The notes below the pieces were generated by a model, which was given only the letters and a program-made list of their open reading frames with translations, was not told the origin of the DNA and did no database searches. Of a stretch of 34,458 nt of DNA, positions 6,384-16,600 are shown piece after piece (within the stretch, counting starts at the first letter, position 1; every line of letters begins with the position of its first letter). A program made the position numbers and the translations under genes. The stretch covers positions 1-34,458 of the forward strand of contig JAGFJD010000252.1 in NCBI GenBank assembly GCA_024102975.1, given 5' to 3'. The DNA is from Phaeodactylibacter sp. Lineage in GTDB: Bacteria; Bacteroidota; Bacteroidia; Chitinophagales; Saprospiraceae.

Positions 6384-9300
6384 TTACATATTCCTCCGGT
6401 ACTGCCCCCCCACCTCGTACAGCGCGTGGGTGATCTGCCCCAGCGAGCAGTATTTCACCGTTTCCATCAGCTCTTCGAAGGTATTGCCGTTCTGGATAGC
6501 CACTTCCTGGAGGCGGCGCAGCATTTTCGGGCCCTTCTCTTCATTGGCTTTGCGCAGGTTGCGCTGGGTTTCGATCTGCGCTTCCTTTTCCTCTTTGGTG
6601 GCCCGGATCACCTCGTTGGGGATAATGGTGGGCGAGCCGTCCTTGTTGAGGAAAGTATTGACGCCGATGATGGGCAATTCGCCGGTGTGCTTGAGCGTCT
6701 CGTAGTAGATGCTTTCGTCCTGGATTTTGCCGCGCTGGTACATGGTCTCCATGGCGCCCAGCACGCCGCCGCGCTCGGTGATGCGGTCGAACTCCATTAA
6801 TACCGCTTCCTCCACCAACTCAGTCAGCTCTTCGATGATGAAGGCGCCCTGGAGGGGGTTCTCGTTTTTGGCCAGCCCCAGCTCGTGGTTGATGATCATC
6901 TGGATGGCCACGGCGCGTCGTACGCTCTCTTCGGTCGGCGTGGTGATGGCCTCGTCGTAGGCGTTGGTGTGCAGGCTGTTGCAGTTGTCGTAGATGGCGT
7001 AGAGGGCCTGCAGGGTGGTGCGGATGTCGTTGAAGCTGATCTCCTGGGCATGCAGGGAGCGGCCGGAGGTCTGGATGTGGTACTTCAGCTTCTGGGAGCG
7101 CTCGTTGGCGCCGTACTTGTGCTTCATGGCTTTGGCCCAGATGCGGCGGGCCACCCGGCCGATGACGGCGTACTCGGCATCTACTCCATTGGAAAAGAAG
7201 AAGGACAGGTTGGGCGCGAAGTCGTCAATCTCCATTCCCCGGGAGAGGTAGTATTCGACGAAGGTGAAGCCATTGGCCAGGGTGAAAGCCAGTTGGGAGA
7301 TGGGATTGGCGCCCGCCTCGGCAATATGGTAACCGGAAATGGATACCGAGTAAAAATTCTTTACCTTATTCCAGATAAAGTATTCCTGCATATCTCCCAT
7401 CAGGCGGAGGGAGAACTCTGTGGAAAAGATGCAGGTGTTTTGTGCCTGGTCTTCCTTGAGGATGTCGGCCTGTACAGTGCCGCGCACGGCGGAAAGGGCT
7501 TTGGCCTTGATCTCTTTGTAAATGTTTTCTTCCAGCACCTGGTCGCCGGTGAGGCCCAGGAGCAGCAGGCCCAGGCCGTCGTTTCCATCCGGCAGGCCCT
7601 CTGCTTTATATTTCGGGCGAGGCAGGCCTTTATCGTCATATAACTCCCTGAGCTTTGCCTCCACCATATCCTCCATCCCCTGCTCCCGGATATATTTTTC
7701 GCACTGCTGGTCGATGGCGGCGTTCATAAAGAAGGCGGCGATGGTAGCTGCCGGGCCGTTGATGGTCATGGAGACGGAGGTCTTCGGGTCGCATAGGTCG
7801 AAGCCGGAATAGAGCTTTTTGGCATCGTCCAGGCAACAGACGCTGACGCCGGAGTTGCCGACTTTGCCGTAGATGTCCGGGCGGTAATCCGGGTCTTCCC
7901 CGTAGAGGGTCACGGAGTCGAAAGCGGTGGACAGGCGGGCGGCCGGCATATCGTAGGACAGGTAGTGGAAGCGCTTGTTGGTGCGCTCCGGGCCACCTTC
8001 GCCGGCGAACATGCGGGTAGGGTCTTCGCCCTTGCGCTTGAAAGGAAAGACGCCGGCGGTGTAGGGGAACTCTCCGGGTACGTTTTCCTGCAGCACCCAG
8101 CGCAGGATTTCGCCCCAGTCATTGAAGCGCGGAAGCGCCACTCTGGGGATGCGGGTATGAGAGAGGGATTCGGTAAAAGTCGGCACCCTGATCTCTTTGC
8201 CCCGCACCAAATATTTGTATTCATCGGCGGCGTAAGCTGCTTTTTTCTCTTCCCATCCGTCGAGGATGCGCTTGCAGTCGCCGTCCAGGTCCAGCTCCAG
8301 GTCTTCGCAGGCTTTTTTCAGCGTATCCAGGGCTGCCGCCTTATTGGGGATGTTGTCCTGTTTTTCCAGGGTTTCGATGGAGTGTTTGAGGGCGAACAGC
8401 TGGCGGGCGATGGCTACCTGCCGTTCTGCCCAACTGTCGTAGTTGCGGTTGTTGTCAGAGATTTCGGAGAGGTAGCGGACCCTTTTCGGGGGGATGATGT
8501 AGATTTTTTCGCTCATCTCGTCGGAGCTGTGGAAGTCGGATTGCAGCGGAGCGCCGGTACGTTCCACCACGGTGTCCATCAAAACGCGGTAGAGCGTATT
8601 GGTCCCCGGGTCGTTGAACTGGGAGGCGATAGTGCCAAAGGCCGGCATCTCCTCCATCGGCTTGTCCCAGAGCTGGTGGTTGCGCTGGTATTGTTTTTTC
8701 ACGTCCCGCAGGGCGTCCTGAGCGCCCCGCTTGTCGAATTTGTTGATGGCGATGATGTCGGCGAAGTCGAGCATGTCGATCTTCTCCAGTTGGGTAGCGG
8801 CGCCGTAATCCGGTGTCATCACGTAGAGGGACACGTCGGAATGGTCGACGATTTCCGTGTCGGACTGCCCGATGCCGGAGGTTTCCAGGATGATGAGGTC
8901 AAACTGCGCAGCCTTCAGGATATCCACGGCCGCCTGCACGTGTTTGGACAGGGCCAGGTTGGACTGGCGGGTGGCCAGGGAGCGCATAAACACCCGCCCG
9001 TCGGCCAGGGCGGAGGTAATGGAGTTCATCCGGATGCGGTCGCCCAGCAGGGCACCGCCCGTCTTGCGCTTGGACGGGTCGACGGAGATGATGGCGACGG
9101 TTTTGTTTTTGAAGTCCATCAGGAAGCGGCGCACCAGTTCGTCGACCAGGCTGGACTTGCCGGCGCCGCCGGTGCCGGTAATGCCGAGCACGGGGATCAC
9201 TTTGCCTTCCACTTCGTGCCGCAGCTTATCCAGCCAGTTGCGGTTGTCTTCCGGGAAGTTTTCCACGGCGCTGATCATGCGGGCCAGCACCATGGGATTT

Positions 9301-9782
9301 TTGTCTTTATATTCTTTCAGTTGCCCGTTGAGGCTGGCGCCGACGGGGAAGTCGCACTGTTCCAGCACGTCGTTGATCATGCCCTGCAGGCCCATCTGGC
9401 GGCCGTCGTCGGGGGAGTAGATGCGGGTGATGCCGTACGCGTGCAGTTCTTCGATCTCCTCGGGCAGTATCGTGCCGCCGCCGCCGCCGAAGATTTTGAT
9501 GTGGCCGGCACCTTTCTCCTTCAGCAGATCGTACATGTATTTGAAGAACTCGTTGTGGCCGCCCTGGTAGGAGGTGATGGCGATGCCCTGGGCGTCTTCC
9601 ATGATGGCCGTTTCCACAATTTCGCGGACGGAGCGGTTGTGGCCGAGGTGGATGATCTCTGCGCCGGAGCTCTGCATGATGCGGCGCATGATGTTGATGG
9701 CGGCATCGTGGCCGTCGAAAAGGGAGGCGGCGGTGACGATCCGAACTTTATTTTTTGGCTGGTAGGGTGATATGGTTTGCAT
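6384..9782 (-). CDS. icmF: Fused isobutyryl-CoA mutase (IcmF)
   Basis: This 1132-residue protein interconverts isobutyryl-CoA and n-butyryl-CoA using adenosylcobalamin. It fuses three parts found as separate proteins in other mutases. Residues about 10-145 form the B12-binding domain, with [10 protein letters not shown] providing the cobalt-ligating His (about 25) and an [11 protein letters not shown] loop. Residues about 195-400 form a MeaB-like G-protein chaperone with the P-loop [12 protein letters not shown] (about 200-211), an ISVDPS segment and NKFD near 345-350. The remainder is the substrate-binding TIM barrel ([40 protein letters not shown]). The length fits the family. The start at ATG 9782 is chosen because a TAACTTTG promoter element lies at 9810-9817, and an upstream TTG start at 9812 would sit inside it. 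The gene appears monocistronic, with a hairpin terminator. It probably serves branched-chain or short-chain acyl-CoA metabolism in the cytoplasm. Confidence 0.95.
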   Translation of the reverse strand: MQTISPYQPKNKVRIVTAASLFDGHDAAINIMRRIMQSSGAEIIHLGHNRSVREIVETAIMEDAQGIAITSYQGGHNEFFKYMYDLLKEKGAGHIKIFGGGGGTILPEEIEELHAYGITRIYSPDDGRQMGLQGMINDVLEQCDFPVGASLNGQLKEYKDKNPMVLARMISAVENFPEDNRNWLDKLRHEVEGKVIPVLGITGTGGAGKSSLVDELVRRFLMDFKNKTVAIISVDPSKRKTGGALLGDRIRMNSITSALADGRVFMRSLATRQSNLALSKHVQAAVDILKAAQFDLIILETSGIGQSDTEIVDHSDVSLYVMTPDYGAATQLEKIDMLDFADIIAINKFDKRGAQDALRDVKKQYQRNHQLWDKPMEEMPAFGTIASQFNDPGTNTLYRVLMDTVVERTGAPLQSDFHSSDEMSEKIYIIPPKRVRYLSEISDNNRNYDSWAERQVAIARQLFALKHSIETLEKQDNIPNKAAALDTLKKACEDLELDLDGDCKRILDGWEEKKAAYAADEYKYLVRGKEIRVPTFTESLSHTRIPRVALPRFNDWGEILRWVLQENVPGEFPYTAGVFPFKRKGEDPTRMFAGEGGPERTNKRFHYLSYDMPAARLSTAFDSVTLYGEDPDYRPDIYGKVGNSGVSVCCLDDAKKLYSGFDLCDPKTSVSMTINGPAATIAAFFMNAAIDQQCEKYIREQGMEDMVEAKLRELYDDKGLPRPKYKAEGLPDGNDGLGLLLLGLTGDQVLEENIYKEIKAKALSAVRGTVQADILKEDQAQNTCIFSTEFSLRLMGDMQEYFIWNKVKNFYSVSISGYHIAEAGANPISQLAFTLANGFTFVEYYLSRGMEIDDFAPNLSFFFSNGVDAEYAVIGRVARRIWAKAMKHKYGANERSQKLKYHIQTSGRSLHAQEISFNDIRTTLQALYAIYDNCNSLHTNAYDEAITTPTEESVRRAVAIQMIINHELGLAKNENPLQGAFIIEELTELVEEAVLMEFDRITERGGVLGAMETMYQRGKIQDESIYYETLKHTGELPIIGVNTFLNKDGSPTIIPNEVIRATKEEKEAQIETQRNLRKANEEKGPKMLRRLQEVAIQNGNTFEELMETVKYCSLGQITHALYEVGGQYRRNM

Positions 9783-9809
9783 AGCTGGTTTTATTTGGTA
9801 AAAGGCGCG

Positions 9810-9817
9810 CAAAGTTA
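9810..9817 (-). promoter_or_regulatory. Bacteroidota -7 promoter element of icmF
   Basis: On the minus strand the bases read TAACTTTG, a full match to the -7 consensus TAnnTTTG. Transcription would begin roughly 20 bases before ATG 9782. No convincing -33 TTTG is seen at the right distance. Confidence 0.55.
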
Positions 9818-9890
9818 CGAAAATTTTGCCGTTTAAAATGAAAGGCTTGTTGCGGCAAAATGTTTAGAAACGGAAGGTTAAGATTTTTCG

Positions 9891-9898
9891 TATTATTG
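9891..9898 (+). promoter_or_regulatory. Possible -7 promoter element of the ATPase-nuclease operon
   Basis: TATTATTG matches TAnnTTTG at all but one position and lies 20 bases before ATG 9919. It is the best promoter candidate in the divergent icmF/ATPase gap. Confidence 0.35.
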
Positions 9899-9918
9899 TA
9901 GAAAGTAAAAACGCGGTC

Positions 9919-10995
9919 ATGTCGACAATGGATATTCATAAGATAAAAAAGCTTCGCTTACAGAACTTCACCTGTTTTCGGGATGTGGAAATGGAGTTTT
10001 CGCCAGGCATTAACATATTTATCGGGGAGAATGGAACGGGTAAGACACATTTGTTGAAAGTGATGTATGGTTTTTTAAGAGGGCTTTCCTATCCTCATAT
10101 AGAAAAGAACGACACAGGGCTTACCTTAAACACGACGGCTTACCGGCTTGAAAAATTACTGAAGGGCATTTTTAAAATTGAAGCATTACCTGAGTTGATC
10201 GCTAAAGGTAAAGCCGGGACTAGAATCGGGACTTTCGTTTATAATGATGATGTCACTTTTGAGGTGACAGAAGATGAAATGTCGGAAGTATCAAGAGAAT
10301 TGGCAATAACAGGAGAGGTATCAGCAATTTATTTACCTCCGAATGAAATGTTATCCTGGTATGAAGGTTTTATCTCTGCCTATGAGAACAGAGAAAGTTC
10401 CATAGATGAAACCTATTACTTTCTGGCAAAAGCGTTGTCTCTGCTGCCGTTGAAAGGCGAAGGAAAGCAAAAAGCCCAACAGCTTGTCGATGAGTTATTG
10501 CAAAAAGCTGGCATAAGCAAAGTAATTTTAGAAGGAGGCCGTTTTGTCGTTGAACTTTCAGATGCTCGTTCCTATGGAGCTCAATTGGTTGCTCAAGGAT
10601 TAAATAAAATTGCTCAGATAATTTTTCTTGTATTAAATGGTTCCATCAAAAAAGACACCATCTTGTTTTGGGATGAACCGGAAACCAGCCTCAATCCTAA
10701 ATACATATCTGTTATTTCTAACTTTATCCAGATTCTTGCCAAAACTGGTGTCCAGGTTTTTATGGCTACTCACGACTATTTGCTCACTCACCAACTTTCT
10801 CTTTCTTCTGAATACCGTATCGTTGAAAATTCCGTACCGGATATGAAGTTCTTCTCTTTGTACAGAGAAGAATTTAAAGGCACTCAGGTTGAAAGCGGGA
10901 ATACCCTTTCTGAGATAGAACGTAACCCTATTCTCGATGAGTATGCTGCCCTGCATGATCGTGAATTGGGATTGTACCAAAAATCCTTAAAATAA
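9919..10995 (+). CDS. SMC/ABC-type AAA ATPase (AAA_15/AAA_21-like)
   Basis: This 358-residue ATPase has an N-terminal strand pattern LRLQNFTCFRDVEMEF leading to Walker A GENGTGKT (36-43). A middle region with LPPNEMLSWYEGF (about 139-151) is typical of stand-alone OLD/RecF-like ATPases. An ABC-signature equivalent, AQGLNKIAQ, lies near 225-233. Walker B plus catalytic Glu is ILFWDEPE (248-255), and the switch His is in ATHDYLL (His285). The ATPase core is complete, but no TOPRIM or nuclease domain is fused to it. The stop is separated by one base from the start of the next gene, a predicted nuclease, so the two are translationally linked. The coding sequence is markedly more AT-rich than icmF, suggesting acquisition by transfer. 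By analogy with ATPase-nuclease pairs such as Septu or OLD systems, a role in defence or DNA end processing is plausible. This is inference. Confidence 0.85.
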   Translation: MSTMDIHKIKKLRLQNFTCFRDVEMEFSPGINIFIGENGTGKTHLLKVMYGFLRGLSYPHIEKNDTGLTLNTTAYRLEKLLKGIFKIEALPELIAKGKAGTRIGTFVYNDDVTFEVTEDEMSEVSRELAITGEVSAIYLPPNEMLSWYEGFISAYENRESSIDETYYFLAKALSLLPLKGEGKQKAQQLVDELLQKAGISKVILEGGRFVVELSDARSYGAQLVAQGLNKIAQIIFLVLNGSIKKDTILFWDEPETSLNPKYISVISNFIQILAKTGVQVFMATHDYLLTHQLSLSSEYRIVENSVPDMKFFSLYREEFKGTQVESGNTLSEIERNPILDEYAALHDRELGLYQKSLK

Positions 10996-10996
10996 A

Positions 10997-11530
10997 ATGG
11001 TATTTGAAGAGAGTAATCTTCGCTTTGAGTTCCAGGTAGATGATTGGAGCAATTTGGTAAAATACGACGAAGAGAAAGACTACCGAAATCTGGAAAACAG
11101 CATGCCAGCAACGAAAGCAGTTGACTTTGTAGGTATATCTGGTGGTAGTATATACTTCATTGAAGTAAAAAATTATCGTGGGCATCGAATTGAAAGTAAA
11201 CCCAAGATTGAAGAGTTGGATATCATTATAGCGCAAAAAGTTCGCGATACGTTGGCTGGGATTGTAGGAGGAGTACGCAATTCTACCCATAAGGAAGAGC
11301 TATGGGCACAACATCTGGCCCATCTCATCGACAAAAACAAACGCCTACACATCATTCTGTGGATGGAAGAAGACAGCCATGTTCCGGATCGACTGAAAGT
11401 ATCTGGAGGCATTCTTACCCAACAGCTTAAAAAGCGACTTTCCTGGCTGTCCGGTCGGGTAATAGTAGCGAACAAGGCCAACAACCCTCTGGAAGGCAAA
11501 CTCCAGGTTGAATTTCTGGCTACCCCCTGA
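10997..11530 (+). CDS. PD-(D/E)XK-like nuclease partner of the ATPase
   Basis: This 177-residue protein starts one base after the stop of the ATPase gene. The N-terminal half shows the pattern of the PD-(D/E)XK nuclease core: KAVDFVGIS with Asp43, a short turn, then the strand SIYFIEVKNYRG with Glu56 and Lys58. An upstream acidic residue (for example Glu11 or Glu33) could be the helix-1 Glu. The segment AQKVRDTLAGIVGGVRN follows. The C-terminal half has RLHIILWMEED, consistent with a core strand, and no transmembrane segment. AT-rich composition is shared with the ATPase. The stop is 14 bases from the convergent end of the next gene, across the small palindrome CCTGATCAGG (11526-11535). Nuclease activity is predicted from motif spacing only; the substrate is unknown. 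Confidence 0.75.
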   Translation: MVFEESNLRFEFQVDDWSNLVKYDEEKDYRNLENSMPATKAVDFVGISGGSIYFIEVKNYRGHRIESKPKIEELDIIIAQKVRDTLAGIVGGVRNSTHKEELWAQHLAHLIDKNKRLHIILWMEEDSHVPDRLKVSGGILTQQLKKRLSWLSGRVIVANKANNPLEGKLQVEFLATP

Positions 11531-11544
11531 TCAGGTCGGACCTT

Positions 11545-12561
11545 TTACAAAAACATATCCATCGACCGCATCACCTCCTCAAAAATCTTTTCCTCCGGCG
11601 CATACATCATTTCAATTTCCAGTTCCATTGCCAGCCGCGACAGAGCATTGCTGCCCATCATGGAATTAAAAACGATCTGCCTGGGAATGAAGCCCATCTG
11701 GCGCACGAGTTTGAAGAAAGAGGCTTCCAGCTTTTCCAGCCCGTCTTCGCGGCCCAGCATTTCCATGCTTACGATCATGCCGTCGGGGTAGGTAATCCAC
11801 AACGCCAGGCGCGGGAGGAACGGCAGGCCGTCGTCGCCCTTCACCTGGCTGCGCATGTACTGGAAGAGGAAGAGGATGGCGCCCTTGCTGTGCTTCAGTT
11901 CTTTTTTGGCCTTTTTGACGAGGGCCGGCGAGGGTTTTATCACCGGAAAAGGAGTGATGTTATACCCCTTGTGCGTCACGTACTTGTCCTTCCAGGCGAG
12001 TTGCCCTTCTTTTTGTTCCGGCACTCTTAGCAGCATTTTATCGTCTTTGCCGTAAAGGACATCTTCGTCTTCTTCGTAACGGGCGGCCACCTCGCAGGCC
12101 TGGCGGAGCGCATGGGTCAGCCGTTTGGCTTGTTCTGCATTGATGGGCCGGCCCAGCGTGCCTGGCAAATGGTGGCGCGCCTGCACCCACTGGTTGCGGC
12201 CCCTGAACTTGAGGCCCAGCGCTTTGATCTGTTTCAGGTCCTTTTCGGAGAGTTCGCTGCGGTCCACGAATTCTACTTTGAACATAATCTGGTTCAGGCC
12301 GAGGGCGAACTGGTCCTCCATCGAGATTTCGTCCGGCTGGTTGAGCAGGAGCAGGTAGGATTTGAAGCCTTCGTCGCCGGGGTAAAGGCCCAATGCATAG
12401 ACCTCCCCCGCGTTGCCCATGACGCAGCAGTAGCCGATCTCGCCGCTTTCCGGGTCCTGTATGCCAAAGATATCGCTATCGTGCATCCACTCCCAGGGCT
12501 TCAGGTCCCGGTAGGCGATGGCGGCTTCGTAGAATTCTTTCCAGGTTTGTTTGTCTTTCAT
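11545..12561 (-). CDS. Conserved protein with DUF7309- and DUF6930-like regions
   Basis: This 338-residue soluble protein has no signal peptide or membrane segment. The N-terminal ~150 residues include WKEFYEAAIAYRDLKPWEWM and IGYCCVMGNAGEVYALGLY, which I associate with DUF7309. The C-terminal half includes PRLALWITYPDGMIV and PRQIVFNSMMGSNALSRLAM, which fits DUF6930. The two regions commonly occur together in one protein of unknown function in Bacteroidota and Bacillota. ATG 12561 is the natural start; the gap upstream (12562-12664) is short and AT-rich. It is convergent with the nuclease gene and probably transcribed alone or as the tail of the pnp transcript. The domain names are from memory of the families, not from a search. 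Confidence 0.7.
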   Translation of the reverse strand: MKDKQTWKEFYEAAIAYRDLKPWEWMHDSDIFGIQDPESGEIGYCCVMGNAGEVYALGLYPGDEGFKSYLLLLNQPDEISMEDQFALGLNQIMFKVEFVDRSELSEKDLKQIKALGLKFRGRNQWVQARHHLPGTLGRPINAEQAKRLTHALRQACEVAARYEEDEDVLYGKDDKMLLRVPEQKEGQLAWKDKYVTHKGYNITPFPVIKPSPALVKKAKKELKHSKGAILFLFQYMRSQVKGDDGLPFLPRLALWITYPDGMIVSMEMLGREDGLEKLEASFFKLVRQMGFIPRQIVFNSMMGSNALSRLAMELEIEMMYAPEEKIFEEVMRSMDMFL

Positions 12562-12664
12562 TGCGATATGGTTTGAGATAGCATTGTCATATTATAATGT
12601 AAGAACTTAGCGCTCAAAATCAATGGATTGAGAAAAATTATTTTGAAAAAGCACTTCAGCAGCC

Positions 12665-13501
12665 TCAGCCCAGAAACGCCAGCAGTTCCATCACGATCTT
12701 CCGCATCTTCGGCTCCGCCGACTGCGCTACAGCGATCACATCATCATGAGTCGTCTCCCGGATTTCCTCCAGCGGATAACACTTATTGGTAGCCACCGAC
12801 ATAGCCATCACGCCGAGGCCCATGTGCCGGGCCACCAGCACTTCCGGCACGGTGGACATGCCGACCAGGTCGGCCCCGGCGATGTGGAAGAAGTTGTATT
12901 CGGCCGGCGTTTCCAGGTTGGGGCCCTGCAGGGCCAGGTAGACGCCCTCGTGGGCGCGGATACCCTGCTTTTGGGCGATCTCCAGCCCTTTGGCGTTCAG
13001 GCGGCGGTCGTAGGTGTGCAGCATGTCGGGGAAGCGGGGGCCGAGGCGCTCGTCATTGGGACCGCGCAGGGGATTGTCGGGCTGCAGGTTGATGTGGTCG
13101 CGAAGGAAAACGATGTCGCCGGCCATGATGTGCTGGTTGGCGCTGCCGGCAGCATTGGAAAGGATCAGCAGCTCGATGCCCAGGAACTTCATCACCCGAA
13201 CGGGAAAGGTGATCTGTTTGGCAGAGTAGCCCTCGTAGTAGTGAAACCGCCCGGCCATGGCCACCACCGGCTGGCCGGCCAGCCGGCCGAAGACGAGTTT
13301 GCCCTTGTGCCCTTTCACCGTGGAGGTGGGAAAATGCGGGATATTGCCGTAAGGTATCTCCGCCACTGCCTCGATCTCGTCGGCCAGCCCGCTGAGGCCG
13401 GTGCCGAGCACGATGCCGTAGCGGGGCGTGAAATCCGTTTGGGTACGGATGTATCGAAGAGCTTCCTGGATCTGGTCGTAAAGCGGCGTTTGGTTTTCCA
13501 T
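12665..13501 (-). CDS. Purine nucleoside phosphorylase (trimeric, family 2)
   Basis: This 278-residue cytoplasmic enzyme catalyses phosphorolysis of purine (deoxy)nucleosides to base and (deoxy)ribose-1-phosphate in purine salvage. The residues of the trimeric PNP active site can be followed: phosphate loop GTGLSG (33-38), His65 in VKGHKG, Arg85/His87 in GRFHYYEGY, NAAGS (116-120), purine-binding Glu201 region in GPNLETPAE, Ser216 in GMSTVPEVL, and Asn239 in ATNK. The Asn favours 6-oxopurines (guanosine, inosine). The length is normal. The start ATG 13501 has a TATTTTGG sequence only a few bases upstream, which resembles a -7 element and would give a very short leader. It lies downstream of the SNF2 gene on the same strand, separated by a hairpin repeat. 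Confidence 0.95.
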   Translation of the reverse strand: MENQTPLYDQIQEALRYIRTQTDFTPRYGIVLGTGLSGLADEIEAVAEIPYGNIPHFPTSTVKGHKGKLVFGRLAGQPVVAMAGRFHYYEGYSAKQITFPVRVMKFLGIELLILSNAAGSANQHIMAGDIVFLRDHINLQPDNPLRGPNDERLGPRFPDMLHTYDRRLNAKGLEIAQKQGIRAHEGVYLALQGPNLETPAEYNFFHIAGADLVGMSTVPEVLVARHMGLGVMAMSVATNKCYPLEEIRETTHDDVIAVAQSAEPKMRKIVMELLAFLG

Positions 13502-13565
13502 ACGGCCAAAATACGGACTCGGGGCTTTTCAGAGGTATAAATAATCAGAACTTCGTTAATTTTTG

Positions 13566-13621
13566 TTGCTCGTTGCTTGTTGTTTGTTCACGGGGCCCCC
13601 TGAAACAGACAACAGACGACA
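13566..13621. terminator. Imperfect hairpin of TTGTTTGTT/AACAGACAAC repeats
   Basis: The left arm, GT-rich (about 13571-13588), and the right arm, CA-rich (13604-13620), pair over about 17 bases, 13 of them Watson-Crick and the rest G-T wobble. The loop contains GGGGCCCC. The hairpin lies directly after the SNF2 helicase stop codon (13624) on the minus strand and before pnp, so it may end or attenuate the helicase transcript. No strong T tract follows it. Confidence 0.45.
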
Positions 13622-13623
13622 AT

Positions 13624-16600
13624 TTACGCCCCCTCTCGCAGCAACTCCATCAGTTCCTCTGCCGACAGCCTGGCGCTCACGTCGGCCCCTGCCAGCAGCG
13701 AGTCGGCCAAATCCCGTTTTTGGGCGTGCAGCTGCAGGATTTTTTCTTCAATGGTCTGTTCCGCCACCAGGCGGTAGGCCGTCACCGGGCGTTCCTGGCC
13801 GATGCGGTGGGCCCGGTCGGTGGCCTGGTCTTCCACGGCGGGGTTCCACCAGGGGTCGGTGTGGATGACGTAGTCGGCGGCGGTGAGGTTGAGGCCGGTG
13901 CCGCCGGCTTTCAGGCTGATGAGAAAAATATCGCCCTCGCCGGACTGGAAAGCGTCGATCGCCGCCTGCCGCTTTTTGCCGGGCGTACTGCCGTCGAGGT
14001 ACTGGTAGCTGATCTTTTTTGACTTGAGGTGTTTCTCCAGGATTTTCAGGTGGTCGACAAACTGGCTGAATACGAGGGCTTTGTGGCCGTTATCCAGCAG
14101 CTCGTCGACGATCTCGGAGAACAGTTCCAGCTTGGCGCTGCGGGTGAAGCCGGCGCCGCCTTCGGCCAGCGAGGGGTGGCAGGCAGCGCGGCGCAGGCGC
14201 ATGATCTCGGCCAGGATGCGCAGGTGTTGCTGCCCGGCCTGCTCGTCGCCGGCTGTTGCTGTCAGTTTTTCTATGGCGTTGCGGCGCAGGGCTTCGTAGA
14301 AGGCCCGTTCTTCCGGTGGCAGTTCGACGGTGAGGGTGATCTCCGTTTTTGCAGGCAGGTCTTTGAGCACCTCGGCCTTACGGCGGCGCAGGATGAAGGG
14401 ATGCACCAGGCGGCGCAGTTGTTCGCGTCGGTTCTCGTCCCGGTATTTTTCGATGGGCAGGGCGAAGCGTTCGTTGAACTGGCCGATGCTGCCCAGCAGG
14501 CCGGGGTTGAGGAACTGGAAGAGGTTCCACAGCTCGCCGAGGTGGTTTTCGAGCGGCGTGCCCGTCATCGCTATTTTGAAACCGGCCTGCAGGCCCATCG
14601 CCGTTTCCGAGCGTTTGGTCTCCCGGTTTTTGATCGCCTGGGCTTCGTCGAGGATGACGGTGGCCCATTCTTTTTGGGTGAACAGTTTTTCTTCGCGGGC
14701 CATCAGGTCGTAAGTCACGATGATGAGGTGGCCCTGGCTGGCTTTTTTGATCGTAACCTCCCGGTCGCTTTCGCTGAAGAGGACGGGCGTCAGCGCCGGC
14801 GCGAACCGGTTGGTTTCGGCTACCCAGTTGCGGCAGACGCTGGCGGGCGCCACGACGAGGGCGGGGCCCAGTTTGGCGCGGGTGGCAAGCAGGGCGAGCG
14901 CCTGCACCGTCTTGCCCAGCCCCATGTCGTCGGCCAGGCAGGCACCGACGCCCCATTCGGCGCAACGCCGCAGCCATTTATAGCCTTCCAGTTGGTAGGG
15001 GCGCAGGGTGGCGTTGAAGTTTTTCGGCAGGCGGTAGCTTTTGGCGAAAGCCTGCTCCAGCCGTTCCCTGCTTTCCCGGAACTTCCGGCTGGCATCCAGG
15101 TGTTCGACGGCGCTGGTGAAAGGCTCGATGGCAGGGGCCGCCAGCGGGTGGAGCTGTAGTTTGCCGCCCTTTTTTGCTGTGCTTACGAGGCCGTTGATGC
15201 CTTTCAGCCGCTGGCGGAACTCGGCGGTCAGGGCCAGGAACTTGCCGGGGCTGAGTTCTACAAACTGGCTTTGCCCCTCGCTCAGGGCCAGCAATTCCTG
15301 CAGGGTAAGCACTGTTTCTTCGTCGACTCTCAGCTCGCCGTCCAGCTCGAACCAATGGCTTCCATCCCGTACCGACAGGCGGAACTGGTCGAAGCCGGCG
15401 ACGGAGTCGACGCGCAGTTTTTCGCCCTTGGGCCATTCCAGGATGATCTCCTCTGCCTCCAGCAGGGGCCGCAGTTCCAGCAGCAACTGCAGGCAGGTCT
15501 CGGAGTCTTCCAGTTGCCAGGTGCCGCTGTGCGGGCGGTTGTTCTTCAACACCGGCACTTTTTCCCGCAGGGCGTTCCGGTTCTTTTTCTCGGCTTCCAG
15601 GCTTCGGTTGGCGGCGGTCCGCTGGCCGTTCACCAGGGCAATGAGGAAGGATTCGCCCTCGCCCGGTTTCACATAAGGAGGCATTTCCCGGAAAGGCTTC
15701 ACGTACAGCTCCACGTGGAAGCCGTCGCCGACGGGCAGCAGGTGGACGCAGATGCGGCTGTCGGCCTCTACAGCCGGCAGGTTTTCATCCTCGAAAGCCG
15801 ACTGCACGGGCACCAGCCGGGACAGGCCGCTCAGTGCTTCCCGCAGTTGCGTTTCGGCCCTTGGCGGCACGGTGAGGGTTTTGCCGTTGAAGGCGCGGGC
15901 AATGCGGGCCATCTGCTCGGTCACCTCGATGAACAGGTAGCGGGTAGGGGATTCCTTTTCCACTTTTGCCCCCGGTTCGTGCGCGTTGTGGGTAAAGTGC
16001 ATTTGGTAGCCCTTTGCCCCGCGTTTGGCGATGAGGGTGGGCTTGGCCTCCACCAACTGCACAGCAGTGGCGGGAGATTTGCGGAGAAAAAGCAGGGGGT
16101 GGCCGACGAGCTGTTTCCAGCATTTTTCTTTCCCGTCGAGGTTGAACTCGCTGCCCCAGGCGTATCCGACGGACCTGATGAAGGACTCATCCTGGGGCAT
16201 CAACCCCTCAACCTCCCCCTTTATCAGGCGATCGAAGGCCACCACCCGCCCCTTTGTCCAGCTTCCGCTCTTGCCAATCGTCTGGTGGCGGGCCTGGGCC
16301 CAGCCCTTTTCGAAATCGACCAGCCAGGCGATGCGGTTTTCCGATTCGGCGATGGCCGGCGCTTTGCCGCCCAGTTCCAGCAGCACTTTCATCGCATTTT
16401 CCCACTCTTCGATGCGGGGCAGGAGGTGGACGAGGGGTTCGCCTTCGGGCAGGGGGTACTCTTCGGTGGGCTGCCCCAGTTCGCCCAGCAGGGCGTTCAT
16501 CTCGGCGGCCATCCAGTTGTAGCCGTCGGCGGCGAGCTTGTTGCGGTAGCGCTCCACCTCTCTGGCATCCACCAGCGACTCGTCTACCCAGAACCGGCAG

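Noticed and set aside
7965..9770. Long plus-strand open frame opposite icmF (601 codons)
   Set aside because: It is the antisense shadow of a strongly conserved mutase gene, caused by GC-rich codon bias. Its translation is low-complexity Val/Gly/His-rich without domains.
9919..11530. Assignment to PARIS, Gabija, OLD or Septu
   Set aside because: No TOPRIM domain in either protein, no UvrD helicase and no HNH motif. Only the general ATPase-nuclease logic is shared.
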